Below are positions 1 to 7,763 of a DNA stretch of 15,861 nt, one piece after another. The notes beneath the pieces are model-generated. The model was not told where the DNA came from and searched no databases. It was given only the letters and a program-made list of their open reading frames with translations. Both the position numbers and the translations under genes were made by a program. The stretch comes from an uncultured Intestinimonas sp. Lineage in GTDB: Bacteria > Bacillota_A > Clostridia > Oscillospirales > Oscillospiraceae. Each line of letters opens with the position of its first letter. Within the stretch, counting starts at the first letter, position 1. The stretch covers positions 1-15,861 of the forward strand of contig CAUBHZ010000008.1 in assembly GCA_958435885.1 (NCBI GenBank), in the 5' to 3' direction.

Positions 1-34
1 CCCCTTTTTTATAGCTTGGTATGAACTTGTCTCA
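1..34. other. Edge stretch downstream of the small heat shock gene
   Basis: This is the short 3' flank of the small heat shock gene, read leftward. On the minus strand it ends in six A followed by four G at the window edge. An A-tract running into G is what often precedes an intrinsic terminator hairpin, but the rest would lie outside the window, so no terminator can be called. Confidence 0.3.
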
Positions 35-481
35 TCAGCCGATGGCAATGGTGGAACTCTTGGGCAGCTCCTGCTTGCCCGCCTTGGGCATGGACAGCTT
101 CAGGATACCGTCCTCGTACTTGGCGGACACGTCCTCGGGCTTCACATCGCCCACGTAGAAGCTCCGGCTGCACGAACCGGCGTAGCGCTCCTGGCGGATG
201 TAGCGGCCCTCCTTGTCCTTCTCGTCCTTATCCAGGCCCTTGGCGGCGCTGATGGTCAGGTAGCCGTCCTTCAGGTCCACGGTGATCTCGTCCTTCTTGA
301 AGCCGGGCAGGTCCACATCCACCTCATAGGTGTTCTCGGTCTCCCGCACATCGGTCTTCATCAGGTTCTTGGCGTGCTTGCCGTACAGGGGATCACGGCT
401 ATTATTCCACACGGGGAACATCCCAAAGCGGTCATCAAAGAAATCATCGAACAGGTTCTCACCAAAAATGCTGGGCAACAT
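35..481 (-). CDS. hsp20: Small heat shock protein, Hsp20/alpha-crystallin family
   Basis: The product is a 148-residue ATP-independent holdase chaperone that binds unfolding proteins in the cytoplasm and forms oligomers. An alpha-crystallin domain covers roughly residues 41-135, with the VDLPGF strand at 56-61, the ERYAGSCSRSF segment at 98-108 and the conserved GILKLSMPK at 125-133. The C-terminal tail carries an I-x-I motif (I145-A-I147), the usual oligomerisation plug. The N-terminal arm is rich in Phe, Asp and Met, as is common in the family. The ATG is supported by GGAGGA (489-494 on the complement), seven bases upstream. The gene has its own promoter overlapped by a CIRCE operator, so it should be heat-induced through HrcA. 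It lies 177 nt beyond the end of the peptide operon on the same strand. Length and motifs are typical and the family call is secure. Confidence 0.96.
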   Translation of the reverse strand: MLPSIFGENLFDDFFDDRFGMFPVWNNSRDPLYGKHAKNLMKTDVRETENTYEVDVDLPGFKKDEITVDLKDGYLTISAAKGLDKDEKDKEGRYIRQERYAGSCSRSFYVGDVKPEDVSAKYEDGILKLSMPKAGKQELPKSSTIAIG

Positions 482-559
482 AAGTCATTCCTCCATTCAC
501 AGCACTTACTTCTTGCCCTGCGGAGGAGCTCTCTGAACTCCTCTTCTTGGAACAATTAT

Positions 560-588
560 GTTATAGCACTGTGGATTAGCACTGTCAA
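560..588 (-). promoter_or_regulatory. Sigma-A-type promoter of the small heat shock gene
   Basis: Read on the minus strand, a perfect TTGACA (complement of 583-588) is followed after exactly 17 bases by TATAAC (complement of 560-565), five of six bases matching the -10 consensus. Transcription should start near 553 and give a leader of about 70 nt before the hsp20 ATG at 481. The -35 box lies inside the CIRCE repeat, so bound HrcA would block RNA polymerase. Confidence 0.88.
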
Positions 589-602
589 GGCGAGAGTGCT
601 AA
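576..602. promoter_or_regulatory. CIRCE element (HrcA operator)
   Basis: The plus strand reads TTAGCACTG, nine spacer bases, then GAGTGCTAA. The known CIRCE consensus is TTAGCACTC-N9-GAGTGCTAA, so one arm is perfect, the other differs only at its last base, and the spacer length is exact. CIRCE is bound by the HrcA repressor, classically at groE and dnaK operons. Here it overlaps the -35 box of the small heat shock gene. An extra copy of the half-site core AGCACTGT sits at 565-572, 13 bases from the matching core at 578-585. Confidence 0.93.
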
Positions 603-658
603 TGTTTACAAAAGGAACGATGTTTGTTCATAAAATATGCGATTTTTGGCGGAAGGGC

Positions 659-1471
659 CTAGCCGATGATCTCCTCCACGGCCTCGTTGAGCTCCGTGGG
701 GCTGTGGGCGGCGTAGGAGACGGCGTCCACGGCGGTACGGGTGAAGGGGGAGCGGGCCAGAGTTGTCAGGGCCTGGGCCCGGCGGGCCGCCTGGTGGCCG
801 GTGAGGACGGCCTCCACCGTCAGGGTCTCCGGCACCGGGCGCACCGGCAGAGGCCGGGCCAAGGCCGCCGCCACCCCCGCCCGGATGGCCTCACAGGCGT
901 CGTCGGGGTGGAGGTTGAAGGTGGAGTTGCCCCGGCACTCCTTCACCGCCACGGTGGTGAGGCCGGGGATCTCCTCCTCCCCCAGGCGGCAGATGGTCTC
1001 GTCGCCGCTGAGAAAAATGGAGGGCACCCCCTGCTGGGCGGCGTACAGGGAGTTGAGGGTGAACTCGGAGGCCACGCGGCCGTTGACCTTCAGGCAGTGG
1101 ATGACGTCATTATTGATGGTGTGGGCCAGAGGGCTGCCGTCGGTGCCGGCGGGGGCGTGGTAGCCGATGTAGAGGGCGCCGGCATAACCTCCGTCCAGGC
1201 CGGCCATCATGGAGCCGGGGTGGCAGGCCCAGCCCCGCATGAGCCGGACGCCTCGGGGCAGCTTGTCGTGGAGGAGGTTCCGGGCGCAGCCGTGGCCGTC
1301 CCGGACCACCGCCTGGTGGCCGGCGGCCAGGATGGCCTCACAGGCCGCCGCCACCTCCCTGGTCATCTGGACCCGGGCCTCCTCATAGCCCTGGCCGCCC
1401 GGCTCGGTCTCGCACCAGGCGGTGACGTCGGTGATGCCCTCCAGGTCGGCGCTGATGAAGTAGACTGCCAT
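659..1471 (-). CDS. dppA: DppA-type zinc D-aminopeptidase (peptidase family M55)
   Basis: The 270-residue product resembles B. subtilis DppA, a cytoplasmic zinc enzyme that removes N-terminal D-residues (D-Ala, Gly) from short peptides. Likely metal ligands are visible in the expected order: D9 and E11 in SADLEGIT, H60 in DGHG, H105 in GYHA and E136 in the NGRVASE segment. H117-T118 matches the conserved His-Thr that follows in the family. An SGDE stretch lies further on. The start is set by an A-G6 Shine-Dalgarno tract just upstream of the ATG; an in-frame extension to 1669 overlaps the neighbouring gene and lacks family similarity. It is the last gene of the peptide operon, 13 nt after the S58 peptidase gene. 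No signal peptide is seen, so it should act on imported peptides. No clear terminator follows it. Confidence 0.9.
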   Translation of the reverse strand: MAVYFISADLEGITDVTAWCETEPGGQGYEEARVQMTREVAAACEAILAAGHQAVVRDGHGCARNLLHDKLPRGVRLMRGWACHPGSMMAGLDGGYAGALYIGYHAPAGTDGSPLAHTINNDVIHCLKVNGRVASEFTLNSLYAAQQGVPSIFLSGDETICRLGEEEIPGLTTVAVKECRGNSTFNLHPDDACEAIRAGVAAALARPLPVRPVPETLTVEAVLTGHQAARRAQALTTLARSPFTRTAVDAVSYAAHSPTELNEAVEEIIG

Positions 1472-1484
1472 GGGACCGCCCCCC

Positions 1485-2519
1485 TTAACCGCCGTACCGG
1501 GCCATGAAGTCCCGGAGGCCCAGGTAGCAGTTGCCCCGGATACCCGTGGTGGTCTCGGCGTGGTAGAGGGAGCTGATGATGGCCTCCTCCACCGCCTCCA
1601 CCCCGGCCACGAAGACCCGGTCGATGTTCTCGTCGTAGAACATTCTGGTCTCCAGGATGTTCTTCTCACTGTAATGGGGCAGGCGGTTGGCGGTGGTGAA
1701 GGCGATGGCGATGTCGCCGCTGCCGTTGCCGCAGTAGGAGCCCACCCGGCCCAGGGCCACCATGGACCGCTTGGCCAGCCGGCTCAGCTGCCGCTCGTTG
1801 AGGGGGATATCGGTGGCCAGGAGCATGATGATGGAGCCCTCGTCCTTCCGCTCCTCCCGGCCCAGGTTGGTATCGTAGTGCTTCCCGCCGATGATGAGGT
1901 TGCCCGGCGCGCCAAAGTTGGACATGACCAGGGCGCCCACGGTGTAGGTCTGGCCGTCCACGTCCACCCGCCGGGAGGCGGAGCCGATGCCCCCCTTGAG
2001 GCCCAGGCAGACCATGCCGGTGCCGCCGCCCACAGCCCCCTCTTCAAAGTCCTCACTGGCGTTGGCCAAGGCCTGGCGGACGTGCTCGGGGCGGACGTGG
2101 AGGCCCCGGATGTCGTTGAGCCGGCCGTCGTTGCACTCGGTGACCACGCAGTTCACCGTGCCGGTGGTGACCCCGATGTCCGGGTTCCCCTCCAGCATGT
2201 ACCGGGTGAGCTCCTCACAGGCGGTGCCCACGCTCAGGGTGTTGGTGAGGAGGATGGGGGTCTCGATGGTGCCCAGCTCCTGGATCTGGATGAGGCCCAC
2301 ACTCTTGCCGAAGCCGTTGATGACCGATACCCCGGCCATCACCTTGTCCTGGAAGCAGTTGCCCCCGTGGGGCAGCACGGCGGTGACGCCGGTGTGGACG
2401 TCCCCCTCCTTTAATGTCACATGGCCCACCTTCACCCCGGGCACGTCGGTGATGAGGTCCCGCTCCCCCCGCGGCCACTTGGCGTGGAGGTCAAAGCCGC
2501 TGTTTTCGGGCAGTCCCAT
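1485..2519 (-). CDS. DmpA/P1-family aminopeptidase (S58, L-aminopeptidase D-esterase type)
   Basis: This is a 344-residue member of the DmpA family, self-cleaving N-terminal-nucleophile hydrolases that release N-terminal residues from peptides, amides and esters; some members act on D- or beta-amino acids. Family features are visible: DVPGVKVGHVT at 25-35, the GGGTGM...KGGIGSASR glycine-rich region at about 164-183, the MSNFG segment at 199-203 and GSGDIAIAF at 266-274, the oxyanion/SGD motif. S200 is the probable nucleophile exposed after self-cleavage, assigned by analogy. DmpA is about 375 residues, so this form is slightly short. The ATG has AGAGGAGA upstream. The gene starts 18 nt after the racemase gene and ends 13 nt before the M55 peptidase gene. 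There is no signal peptide. Substrate specificity cannot be read from the sequence. Confidence 0.9.
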   Translation of the reverse strand: MGLPENSGFDLHAKWPRGERDLITDVPGVKVGHVTLKEGDVHTGVTAVLPHGGNCFQDKVMAGVSVINGFGKSVGLIQIQELGTIETPILLTNTLSVGTACEELTRYMLEGNPDIGVTTGTVNCVVTECNDGRLNDIRGLHVRPEHVRQALANASEDFEEGAVGGGTGMVCLGLKGGIGSASRRVDVDGQTYTVGALVMSNFGAPGNLIIGGKHYDTNLGREERKDEGSIIMLLATDIPLNERQLSRLAKRSMVALGRVGSYCGNGSGDIAIAFTTANRLPHYSEKNILETRMFYDENIDRVFVAGVEAVEEAIISSLYHAETTTGIRGNCYLGLRDFMARYGG

Positions 2520-2537
2520 AGTCTCGTTCTCCTCTCT

Positions 2538-3236
2538 TCAGCGATAGGTCTTTCCGGCGGTCTCGATGACCTTCCGGGCCAGGGTCTCCATGGGGTCCAC
2601 GTACCAGTCCTCCAGGCCCTCGTCGGCCTTGATGACGGAGAGCTCTGTACAGGCCAGCACCACCGCGGCGCAGCCCGCCGCCCGGCAGGCCGCCTCGATG
2701 CGCCCCCAGCTCTCCCGGTCGCAGGGCAGGCCCTTTTTCACCCGGTCGTAGATCTGGTGCATGACCTCCTTCTGGATCTCCGCCGGAGGGGTCCAGGGGG
2801 TGAGGCCCCGGGCCTCCAGGGCCTTCTGGTAGAGGCCGGTCCGGATGGTGCCGTCGGTGGCCAGGATGCCCACCGTGCCTCCGGGGCAGCGGCTTGCCAC
2901 CGTGGCCGCCGTCTCCCGGATCATGTGGAGGATGGGGATGCCGATCTTGTCAGCGATGCGGTCGGCGAAGAAGTGGGCGGTGTTGCAGGTGATGGCGATG
3001 GCGGTGCAGCCGCACGTTTGCAGCAGCCGGGCGTCGGAGAGGAGCTGCTCCTCCGGACCCTGGTACTGCCCCGACAGGATGGCCGCCGTCCGGTCGGGCA
3101 TGGAGGCGTCGCTGAGCAGGATGAGGTTGATGTGGTCCTGGTCCCGCTCCGCCGCCGTGTGCTCGGTGACCATCTTGTAAAAGAGCTGGGAGGCCATGGG
3201 ACCCATGCCGCCGATGATACCGATGGGGTGCTCCAT
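2538..3236 (-). CDS. Aspartate/glutamate racemase family protein
   Basis: The 232-residue product belongs to the cofactor-independent Asp/Glu/hydantoin racemase superfamily, which interconverts L- and D-amino acids through two opposed cysteines. Both are present: C84 in ITCNTAH and C196 in LACTELS. The N-terminus has the GIIGGMGPMAS phosphate/carboxylate-binding loop (6-16) typical of the aspartate racemase branch rather than glutamate racemase MurI. The preceding ribosome site is AGAGGG, eight bases before the ATG. The gene lies between the binding-protein gene, from which a 91-nt hairpin-bearing gap separates it, and the S58 peptidase gene. In context it probably converts D-Asp or D-Glu released from imported peptides into the L form, or acts on a related amino acid. 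The family is sure; the substrate is inferred. Confidence 0.9.
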   Translation of the reverse strand: MEHPIGIIGGMGPMASQLFYKMVTEHTAAERDQDHINLILLSDASMPDRTAAILSGQYQGPEEQLLSDARLLQTCGCTAIAITCNTAHFFADRIADKIGIPILHMIRETAATVASRCPGGTVGILATDGTIRTGLYQKALEARGLTPWTPPAEIQKEVMHQIYDRVKKGLPCDRESWGRIEAACRAAGCAAVVLACTELSVIKADEGLEDWYVDPMETLARKVIETAGKTYR

Positions 3237-3274
3237 TTTTATTACCCTCTTTCTGGGATTGGTCTGGGCGCAGG

Positions 3275-3313
3275 CTGGCGCCGGTACGGAACGTACCGGC
3301 GCCAGTGCTTTTT
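3275..3313. repeat. Intercistronic perfect 14-bp hairpin behind the binding-protein gene
   Basis: Arms 3275-3288 and 3292-3305 are perfectly complementary over 14 bp (CTGGCGCCGGTACG and its complement) around a GAA loop. A run of five T (3309-3313) follows on the plus strand only, so by form it is a rightward intrinsic terminator, though no rightward gene precedes it. In the leftward operon mRNA the A-tract comes first and no U-tract follows. It is therefore more likely a 3' stability or processing structure for the transporter-binding-protein message than a terminator of it. Confidence 0.85.
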
Positions 3314-3327
3314 GTCTGAATTGGGGC

Positions 3328-4920
3328 TTAGAAGCTCAGGTCGTTCCAGTACAGGGAGCTGTCGGCCTGGACCACGAGACCCTTGACATAGTCGGCGTAG
3401 GTGATGTAGGAGACATCGCTGTAGAAGGGGATGATGTTCCAGTTCTTGAACATCTCCATCTGGATCTCGCCGATCTTGGCGGTGCGCTCGTCGCTGTCCA
3501 CGGTGGAGGCGGCGTCTTCCACGGCGGCGTAGTAGGCGTCGTCGTTGCCGGGGGCGTCCTGATCGTAGTAGCAGCTGTTCAGGACCAGGATGGGCTCGGC
3601 CCACTCCAGCACCTCGATGCCGGCGTCATAGGCGTCGTTGTTGATGTTCTCGTAGACATAGTTCCAGTCGATGGACTCGATGTTCATCTGGATGCCGATG
3701 TCCTTCATCTGCTCCTGGAGGCCCTGGGCGATGGTGATGCTGGTGCCGGAGGAGCGGGTGTAGAAGGTGAACTCCAGAGGCGCGCCGTCCTTCTCCACAT
3801 AGCCGTCACCGTCGGAGTCGGTGTAGCCGGCATCGGCCAGGATCTGCTTGGCCCGCTCGGGGTCGTTGGCGTAGTTGGCCATGAAGTCGTCCTTGGCCTC
3901 CTGGGAGAAGTTCTTCACGGAGTCATAGATCATGGAGTAGGCGGGCACAGCGTCGCCGTCGGTGAGGGCGCACAGGGCGTCGCGGTCGATGGCCAGGGCC
4001 ACGGCCTGGCGCACGGCGATGTCCTCAAAGACGCTGCCCTCGTCGGTGTTGAGCTCAAAGTACTCGATGTTGGGGTAGGACTTGCCCACCACCTGGAAGC
4101 CCTCCAGGCCCTCCACCTGGGAACGGCTGTCGGAGCCGAAGCCGCCGCCGCTGACCATGTCGATGTCACCGGCCTTGTACTCCTCCAGGATGGTGAACTC
4201 CTCCTGGTTGGAGTTGAACTTGACCTCCACCCGCTTGATCTGGGCAGGTCCCTTGTTGGTGACCAGGGGGTTGTCGGACTTGTAGCCCTCGTTGGCCACC
4301 AGGGTCACACCGGAGCCGGGCTCATACTCCTCCACGGAGTACATGCCGTAGGGCACGGCGCCCCACATGAGCTCGTCCTTGGTCATGGAGTCCAGCTGGT
4401 CCTTGTCGATGACGCCCATGAAGCACTCGCCCAGGTAGTAGAGCAGGTCGGAGCGGAAGGTGGACAGGTGGAGGATCACGTTCCGGCCGTCCACCTCCAT
4501 GGACTCGATGTTGGAGTAGCCGTCGGCGTAGGGGCTCACCTCCTGGCCCCACTCGATGGAGGCCACCACGTCCTCGGGCTCCACCTGCTCGCCGGTGGCG
4601 TAGTACTTGCCCTCGGGCACGGTCATGGTCATGGTGAGGCCGTCCTCACTGATGGTGAGGTCGGTGCACAGGCCGTCCAGCAGGTCGCCGCCGTCGGGGT
4701 TGAGGGTGAAGAGGGGGTCGGCGATCATGGACTGGACACTGGTCCAGGCGTCCTGCTGGTAGGGATCGGTGCCGTACCACTCGTCGTCGGAGACCACGAA
4801 CACATCCCGCTCCGCGGTGTCCCCGCCCTCGGCGCTGCCGCCGTCACTGCCGCCGCAGCCGGAGAGCACACCGGCCAGCATGGCGCCGCAGAGGGCCATT
4901 GCGATCCATCTTCTTTTCAT
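3328..4920 (-). CDS. Peptide ABC transporter substrate-binding lipoprotein (family 5)
   Basis: The 530-residue product is a solute-binding protein of the DppA/OppA class (SBP family 5), anchored outside the membrane and delivering short peptides to the adjacent permease. The N-terminus is a lipoprotein signal: MKRRW, a hydrophobic stretch, then lipobox LSGC with C22 as lipid-modified cysteine, followed by a Gly/Ser/Asp-rich linker. The family hallmark is at about 88-124: an LTISEDGLTMTMTVPEG strand, then the EPEDVVASIEW helix. The ATG at 4920 is preferred because AAAGGAGG lies just upstream; an in-frame ATG ten codons earlier sits upstream of that site and would disrupt the signal peptide. 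It follows the second ATPase gene by 29 nt. A strong hairpin follows its stop codon. Whether it prefers D-peptides, dipeptides or muropeptides cannot be told from the sequence. Confidence 0.94.
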   Translation of the reverse strand: MKRRWIAMALCGAMLAGVLSGCGGSDGGSAEGGDTAERDVFVVSDDEWYGTDPYQQDAWTSVQSMIADPLFTLNPDGGDLLDGLCTDLTISEDGLTMTMTVPEGKYYATGEQVEPEDVVASIEWGQEVSPYADGYSNIESMEVDGRNVILHLSTFRSDLLYYLGECFMGVIDKDQLDSMTKDELMWGAVPYGMYSVEEYEPGSGVTLVANEGYKSDNPLVTNKGPAQIKRVEVKFNSNQEEFTILEEYKAGDIDMVSGGGFGSDSRSQVEGLEGFQVVGKSYPNIEYFELNTDEGSVFEDIAVRQAVALAIDRDALCALTDGDAVPAYSMIYDSVKNFSQEAKDDFMANYANDPERAKQILADAGYTDSDGDGYVEKDGAPLEFTFYTRSSGTSITIAQGLQEQMKDIGIQMNIESIDWNYVYENINNDAYDAGIEVLEWAEPILVLNSCYYDQDAPGNDDAYYAAVEDAASTVDSDERTAKIGEIQMEMFKNWNIIPFYSDVSYITYADYVKGLVVQADSSLYWNDLSF

Positions 4921-4949
4921 AAACTTGTTCCTCCTTTTCTGAATCACCA

Positions 4950-5921
4950 TTATATCTCAAGTGGGTGAAAGCAGGCCACTTGATGATCTTCTCCCACCAT
5001 CACCGGCTCCGGGTCCCGCTCCCGGCACTCCGGTCCGGCGTACCGGCACCGGGGCGCGAACCGGCATCCGGTGCCCATGTCGATGAGGCTGCCGGCGTCC
5101 CCCTGCATGATCTCCTTTTTCCGTCCCCGCAGACGGGGGTCCAGAATGGGGGCGGCGTCCATGAGGCCTTTGGTGTAGGGGTGCTTGGGGTGCTCGGCCA
5201 CCGCCTCGGTGGGACCGAACTCCACCAGCTTGCCCAGGTACATGACGGCGATCTTGTCGCTGATGTACTTGATGACGTTGAGGTCGTGGGTAATGATGAG
5301 GTAGGTGAGCCCCATCTCCTCCTGGAGGTCCAGCAGCAGGTTGAGAATCTGTGCCTGGACGGACACATCCAGGGCGCTGGTGGGCTCGTCCAGGATCATG
5401 ATCTTGGGCGAGAGGGCCAGGGCCCGGGCGATGGCGATGCGCTGGAGCTGCCCGCCGGAGAGCTGGTGGGGGTAGCTGTCCAGGTAGCGCCGGTCCATCT
5501 TGACCATGTCCAGGACCTCCCCGGCCTTCTTCCGGGCCTCGGCCCGGGGGACGCCGTGGATGATCATGGGGCGCATGATGGAGCTCTCCACCGTCTGCCG
5601 GGGGTTGAGGTTGGAGGCCGGGTCCTGGAAGACCACGGCGATGTCCCGGTGGAGCTTATCCATGTCCTTCCGGGTGGCCTTGGCCAGGTCCACCCCGTCG
5701 ATGAGCACGTCGCCGCCGGTCATCTTGGAGAGGCTGAGCACCACCCGGGCCAGGGTGGTCTTGCCGCTGCCCGACTCGCCCACCAGGCCCACGATCTCCC
5801 CCTTCTCCACAGAGAAGGAGATGTCGTCCACCGCCTTGACCACCCGCTTGTCGGTGCCGATGAGGCCCTTGGAGAGCTTGAAGTACTTTTGCAGGTGGTC
5901 CAGCTGGATCATTGCTGACAT
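4950..5921 (-). CDS. dppF: Peptide ABC transporter ATP-binding protein, DppF/OppF type
   Basis: This 323-residue protein is one of two ATPases that power the peptide importer at the inner membrane face. Motifs run in order: Walker A GESGSGKT at 48-55, Q-loop Q99, signature LSGGQ at 154-158, Walker B ILDEP at 176-180 and H-loop H212. The C-terminal oligopeptide-transporter extension carries C286, C292, C299 and C317; such cysteine clusters occur in Dpp/Opp ATPases and are linked to an iron-sulfur site. The chosen ATG has GGAGG seven bases upstream; a longer in-frame reading would run through the neighbouring gene. The first 13 nt overlap the end of the other ATPase gene, suggesting translational coupling. 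Assignment as the F rather than D partner rests on gene order and the QLQRIAIARAL region. Dipeptide versus oligopeptide class is uncertain. Confidence 0.94.
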   Translation of the reverse strand: MSAMIQLDHLQKYFKLSKGLIGTDKRVVKAVDDISFSVEKGEIVGLVGESGSGKTTLARVVLSLSKMTGGDVLIDGVDLAKATRKDMDKLHRDIAVVFQDPASNLNPRQTVESSIMRPMIIHGVPRAEARKKAGEVLDMVKMDRRYLDSYPHQLSGGQLQRIAIARALALSPKIMILDEPTSALDVSVQAQILNLLLDLQEEMGLTYLIITHDLNVIKYISDKIAVMYLGKLVEFGPTEAVAEHPKHPYTKGLMDAAPILDPRLRGRKKEIMQGDAGSLIDMGTGCRFAPRCRYAGPECRERDPEPVMVGEDHQVACFHPLEI

Positions 5922-6895
5922 GTTCCCGCCTCCTCTCCTGTGGCAAAGCACCGGCAGCCGTGGGTGGGGCTGACCATCACCACGCCCGGCGTCTGGGCAA
6001 AGCATTTCTCCGACGCCATGGGGCACCGGTTGGCGAACCGGCAGCCCGGCTTCCGGTCCAGGATGCGGGGCACCGACCCGTCGATGGTCTGGAGCCGGCC
6101 CTCCTTCTTGGTCCGCCGGGGCAGGGCCTGCATGAGCAGGCGGGTGTAGGGGTGCATGGGCTGCTCGAAGATCTCGAACACGTCCCCCCACTCCACCACC
6201 TCACCGGCGTACATCACGGCGATCTTGTCGGCCACCTCGGCCACCAGGCCGAAGTTGTGGGTGATGAGCATGATGGCGGTGTGGTACTTCTCCTTGAGGT
6301 CTTTGATGATCTCCAGGATCTGGGCCTCGATGGTCACGTCCAGGGCGGTGGTGGGCTCGTCGGCAATGAGCAGCTCCGGGTTCCGGGAGAGCATCATGGC
6401 GATCATCACCCGCTGCCGCATGCCGCCGGAGAGCTCATGGGGATAGCTCTGGGCCCGCTCCTGGGCGTCGGGCATCTTCACGTCCTGGTAGAGCTTGACC
6501 ACCCGGTTCCAGGCCTCCTGCTTCTCCACGTGGTCCAGCAGGATGGCCTCCTGGACCTGGCTGCCCGTCTTGTAGACCGGGTTGAGGGAGTCCAGGGGGT
6601 TCTGGAAGATCATGCCGATCTCCTTGCCCCGGATGGCCTCCATCTGCTTTTCGGAATAGGTGCGTAGATCCTCTCCCTTGAAGAAGATTTTGCCGCTGAT
6701 GCGGGCGTTGCCGCCGGGCAGCAGGTCCATGATGCTGTGGGCCACGGTGGATTTGCCGCAGCCCGACTCCCCCACCACGGCGAAGATCTCGCCCCGCCCG
6801 ATGGTGAAGCTCACGTCGTGGACGGCGGAGAGGTAGCCGCCCTTGACCTTGTAGTCGATGCACAGGTGTTCCAGTCTCAACAGTTCTTCACTCAT
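5909..6895 (-). CDS. dppD: Peptide ABC transporter ATP-binding protein, DppD/OppD type
   Basis: The 328-residue product pairs with the neighbouring ATPase to drive peptide import. It shows Walker A GESGCGKS at 42-49, Q-loop Q98 with the NPLDSLNP stretch after it, signature LSGGM at 155-159, Walker B LLIADEP at 175-181 and H-loop H213. The residue after H213 is Asn rather than the common Asp; this is unlikely to abolish activity because the catalytic Glu and His are kept. Cysteines at 285, 291, 298, 314 and 316 form the C-terminal cluster typical of Dpp/Opp ATPases. An AAGGAGG site supports the ATG at 6895; the nearer ATG at 6900 is out of frame and closes at once. The gene lies 13 nt after the second permease gene and overlaps the next ATPase gene by 13 nt. 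Confidence 0.94.
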   Translation of the reverse strand: MSEELLRLEHLCIDYKVKGGYLSAVHDVSFTIGRGEIFAVVGESGCGKSTVAHSIMDLLPGGNARISGKIFFKGEDLRTYSEKQMEAIRGKEIGMIFQNPLDSLNPVYKTGSQVQEAILLDHVEKQEAWNRVVKLYQDVKMPDAQERAQSYPHELSGGMRQRVMIAMMLSRNPELLIADEPTTALDVTIEAQILEIIKDLKEKYHTAIMLITHNFGLVAEVADKIAVMYAGEVVEWGDVFEIFEQPMHPYTRLLMQALPRRTKKEGRLQTIDGSVPRILDRKPGCRFANRCPMASEKCFAQTPGVVMVSPTHGCRCFATGEEAGTCQQ

Positions 6896-6908
6896 ACCAT
6901 GCCCCTCC

Positions 6909-7763
6909 TTATTGCGCCTTCATATGGGGGTCCAGCACGTCTCTCAGGCCCTCGCCCAGCAGGTTGAAGCCGATCACGGTGTAGACCAGGGCGATGCCGG
7001 GGAAGATGCTCAGCCAGGGGGCTCGGCCGATGTAGTTGATGCCGTTGGAGAGGGCCAGGCCCCAGTCGGGAGAGGGAGCCTGAGAGCCCAGGCCGAGGAA
7101 GGAGAGGGTGGTGGTGGACAATATGGTGCCCGGCAGGCTCATGGACACCATGACGATGAGGGAGGGCACCACGTTGGGGAAGATGTACCGGAACATGAGG
7201 GAGAAGGCCGATTCGCCGAAGGCGGCGCCGGTCTCCACAAAGGACATGGTCTTCAGGGACATGGTCTTGGCCCGGATCGGCCTGGCATAGCTGGCCCAGG
7301 AGACCAGGGAGATGGCGATGACCGAGTTGGTGAGACCCTTGCCGATGAGGGTGACCACCGCCAGGGCAAGAATGGTGCCCGGGATGCACCAGGTGAGGTC
7401 GGTGAGGAAGGAGAACACCCGGTCCACCCACTTGCCGAAGTAGCCGCAGATGAGGCCCACGGTGACGCCGATGACCAGCTGGAGGGTGGCGCCCAGGAAG
7501 GCCACCCACAGGGTGATGCGGGTGCCGTAGACGGTGCGGGAGAAGGTATCCCGGCCCAGCTCGTCGGTGCCGAACCAGAATTGGGCGCAGGGGGCGGTGT
7601 ACTTGCCGCCCACCAGCTGTTCGGTGTAGTCGTAGGGGGCGATCTGCTCGGCAAATATGGCCACCAGGATCACGCTGAGCAAAATCACGAAACCCACCAT
7701 GAAGTTCCAGTTCTTGAGGCAGGATAGGAGGGTCTCCTTTACCTTGCTGCTTCTTCCGCCCAT
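6909..7763 (-). CDS. dppC: Peptide ABC transporter permease, DppC/OppC type
   Basis: This 284-residue inner-membrane permease is one half of the translocation channel. One hydrophobic helix lies at about 22-39, then a periplasm-side loop with the class motif FGTDELGRDTFSR (64-76), and about five further hydrophobic segments from 82 to 270. The cytoplasmic EAA loop that docks the ATPase is at about 177-197 (ETGAAFGESAFSLMFRYIF...), degenerate at its second position. The GTILSTTTLSFLGLG stretch at 212-226 is typical of OppC/DppC. GGAGGTGA lies upstream of the ATG, and the ATG shares a base with the stop codon of the preceding permease gene (TAATG), so translation is probably coupled. It is somewhat shorter at the N-terminus than many DppC proteins, but complete. 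Confidence 0.94.
   Translation of the reverse strand: MGGRSSKVKETLLSCLKNWNFMVGFVILLSVILVAIFAEQIAPYDYTEQLVGGKYTAPCAQFWFGTDELGRDTFSRTVYGTRITLWVAFLGATLQLVIGVTVGLICGYFGKWVDRVFSFLTDLTWCIPGTILALAVVTLIGKGLTNSVIAISLVSWASYARPIRAKTMSLKTMSFVETGAAFGESAFSLMFRYIFPNVVPSLIVMVSMSLPGTILSTTTLSFLGLGSQAPSPDWGLALSNGINYIGRAPWLSIFPGIALVYTVIGFNLLGEGLRDVLDPHMKAQ

Noticed and set aside
3275..3313. Terminator of the peptide operon after the binding-protein gene
   Set aside because: The T-tract follows the stem only on the plus strand, and three same-strand genes with operon-like spacing continue beyond it.
3196..4968. A 590-codon plus-strand open frame opposite the binding-protein gene
   Set aside because: It is a shadow of the leftward lipoprotein gene; the composition is repetitive and there is no ribosome site or domain.
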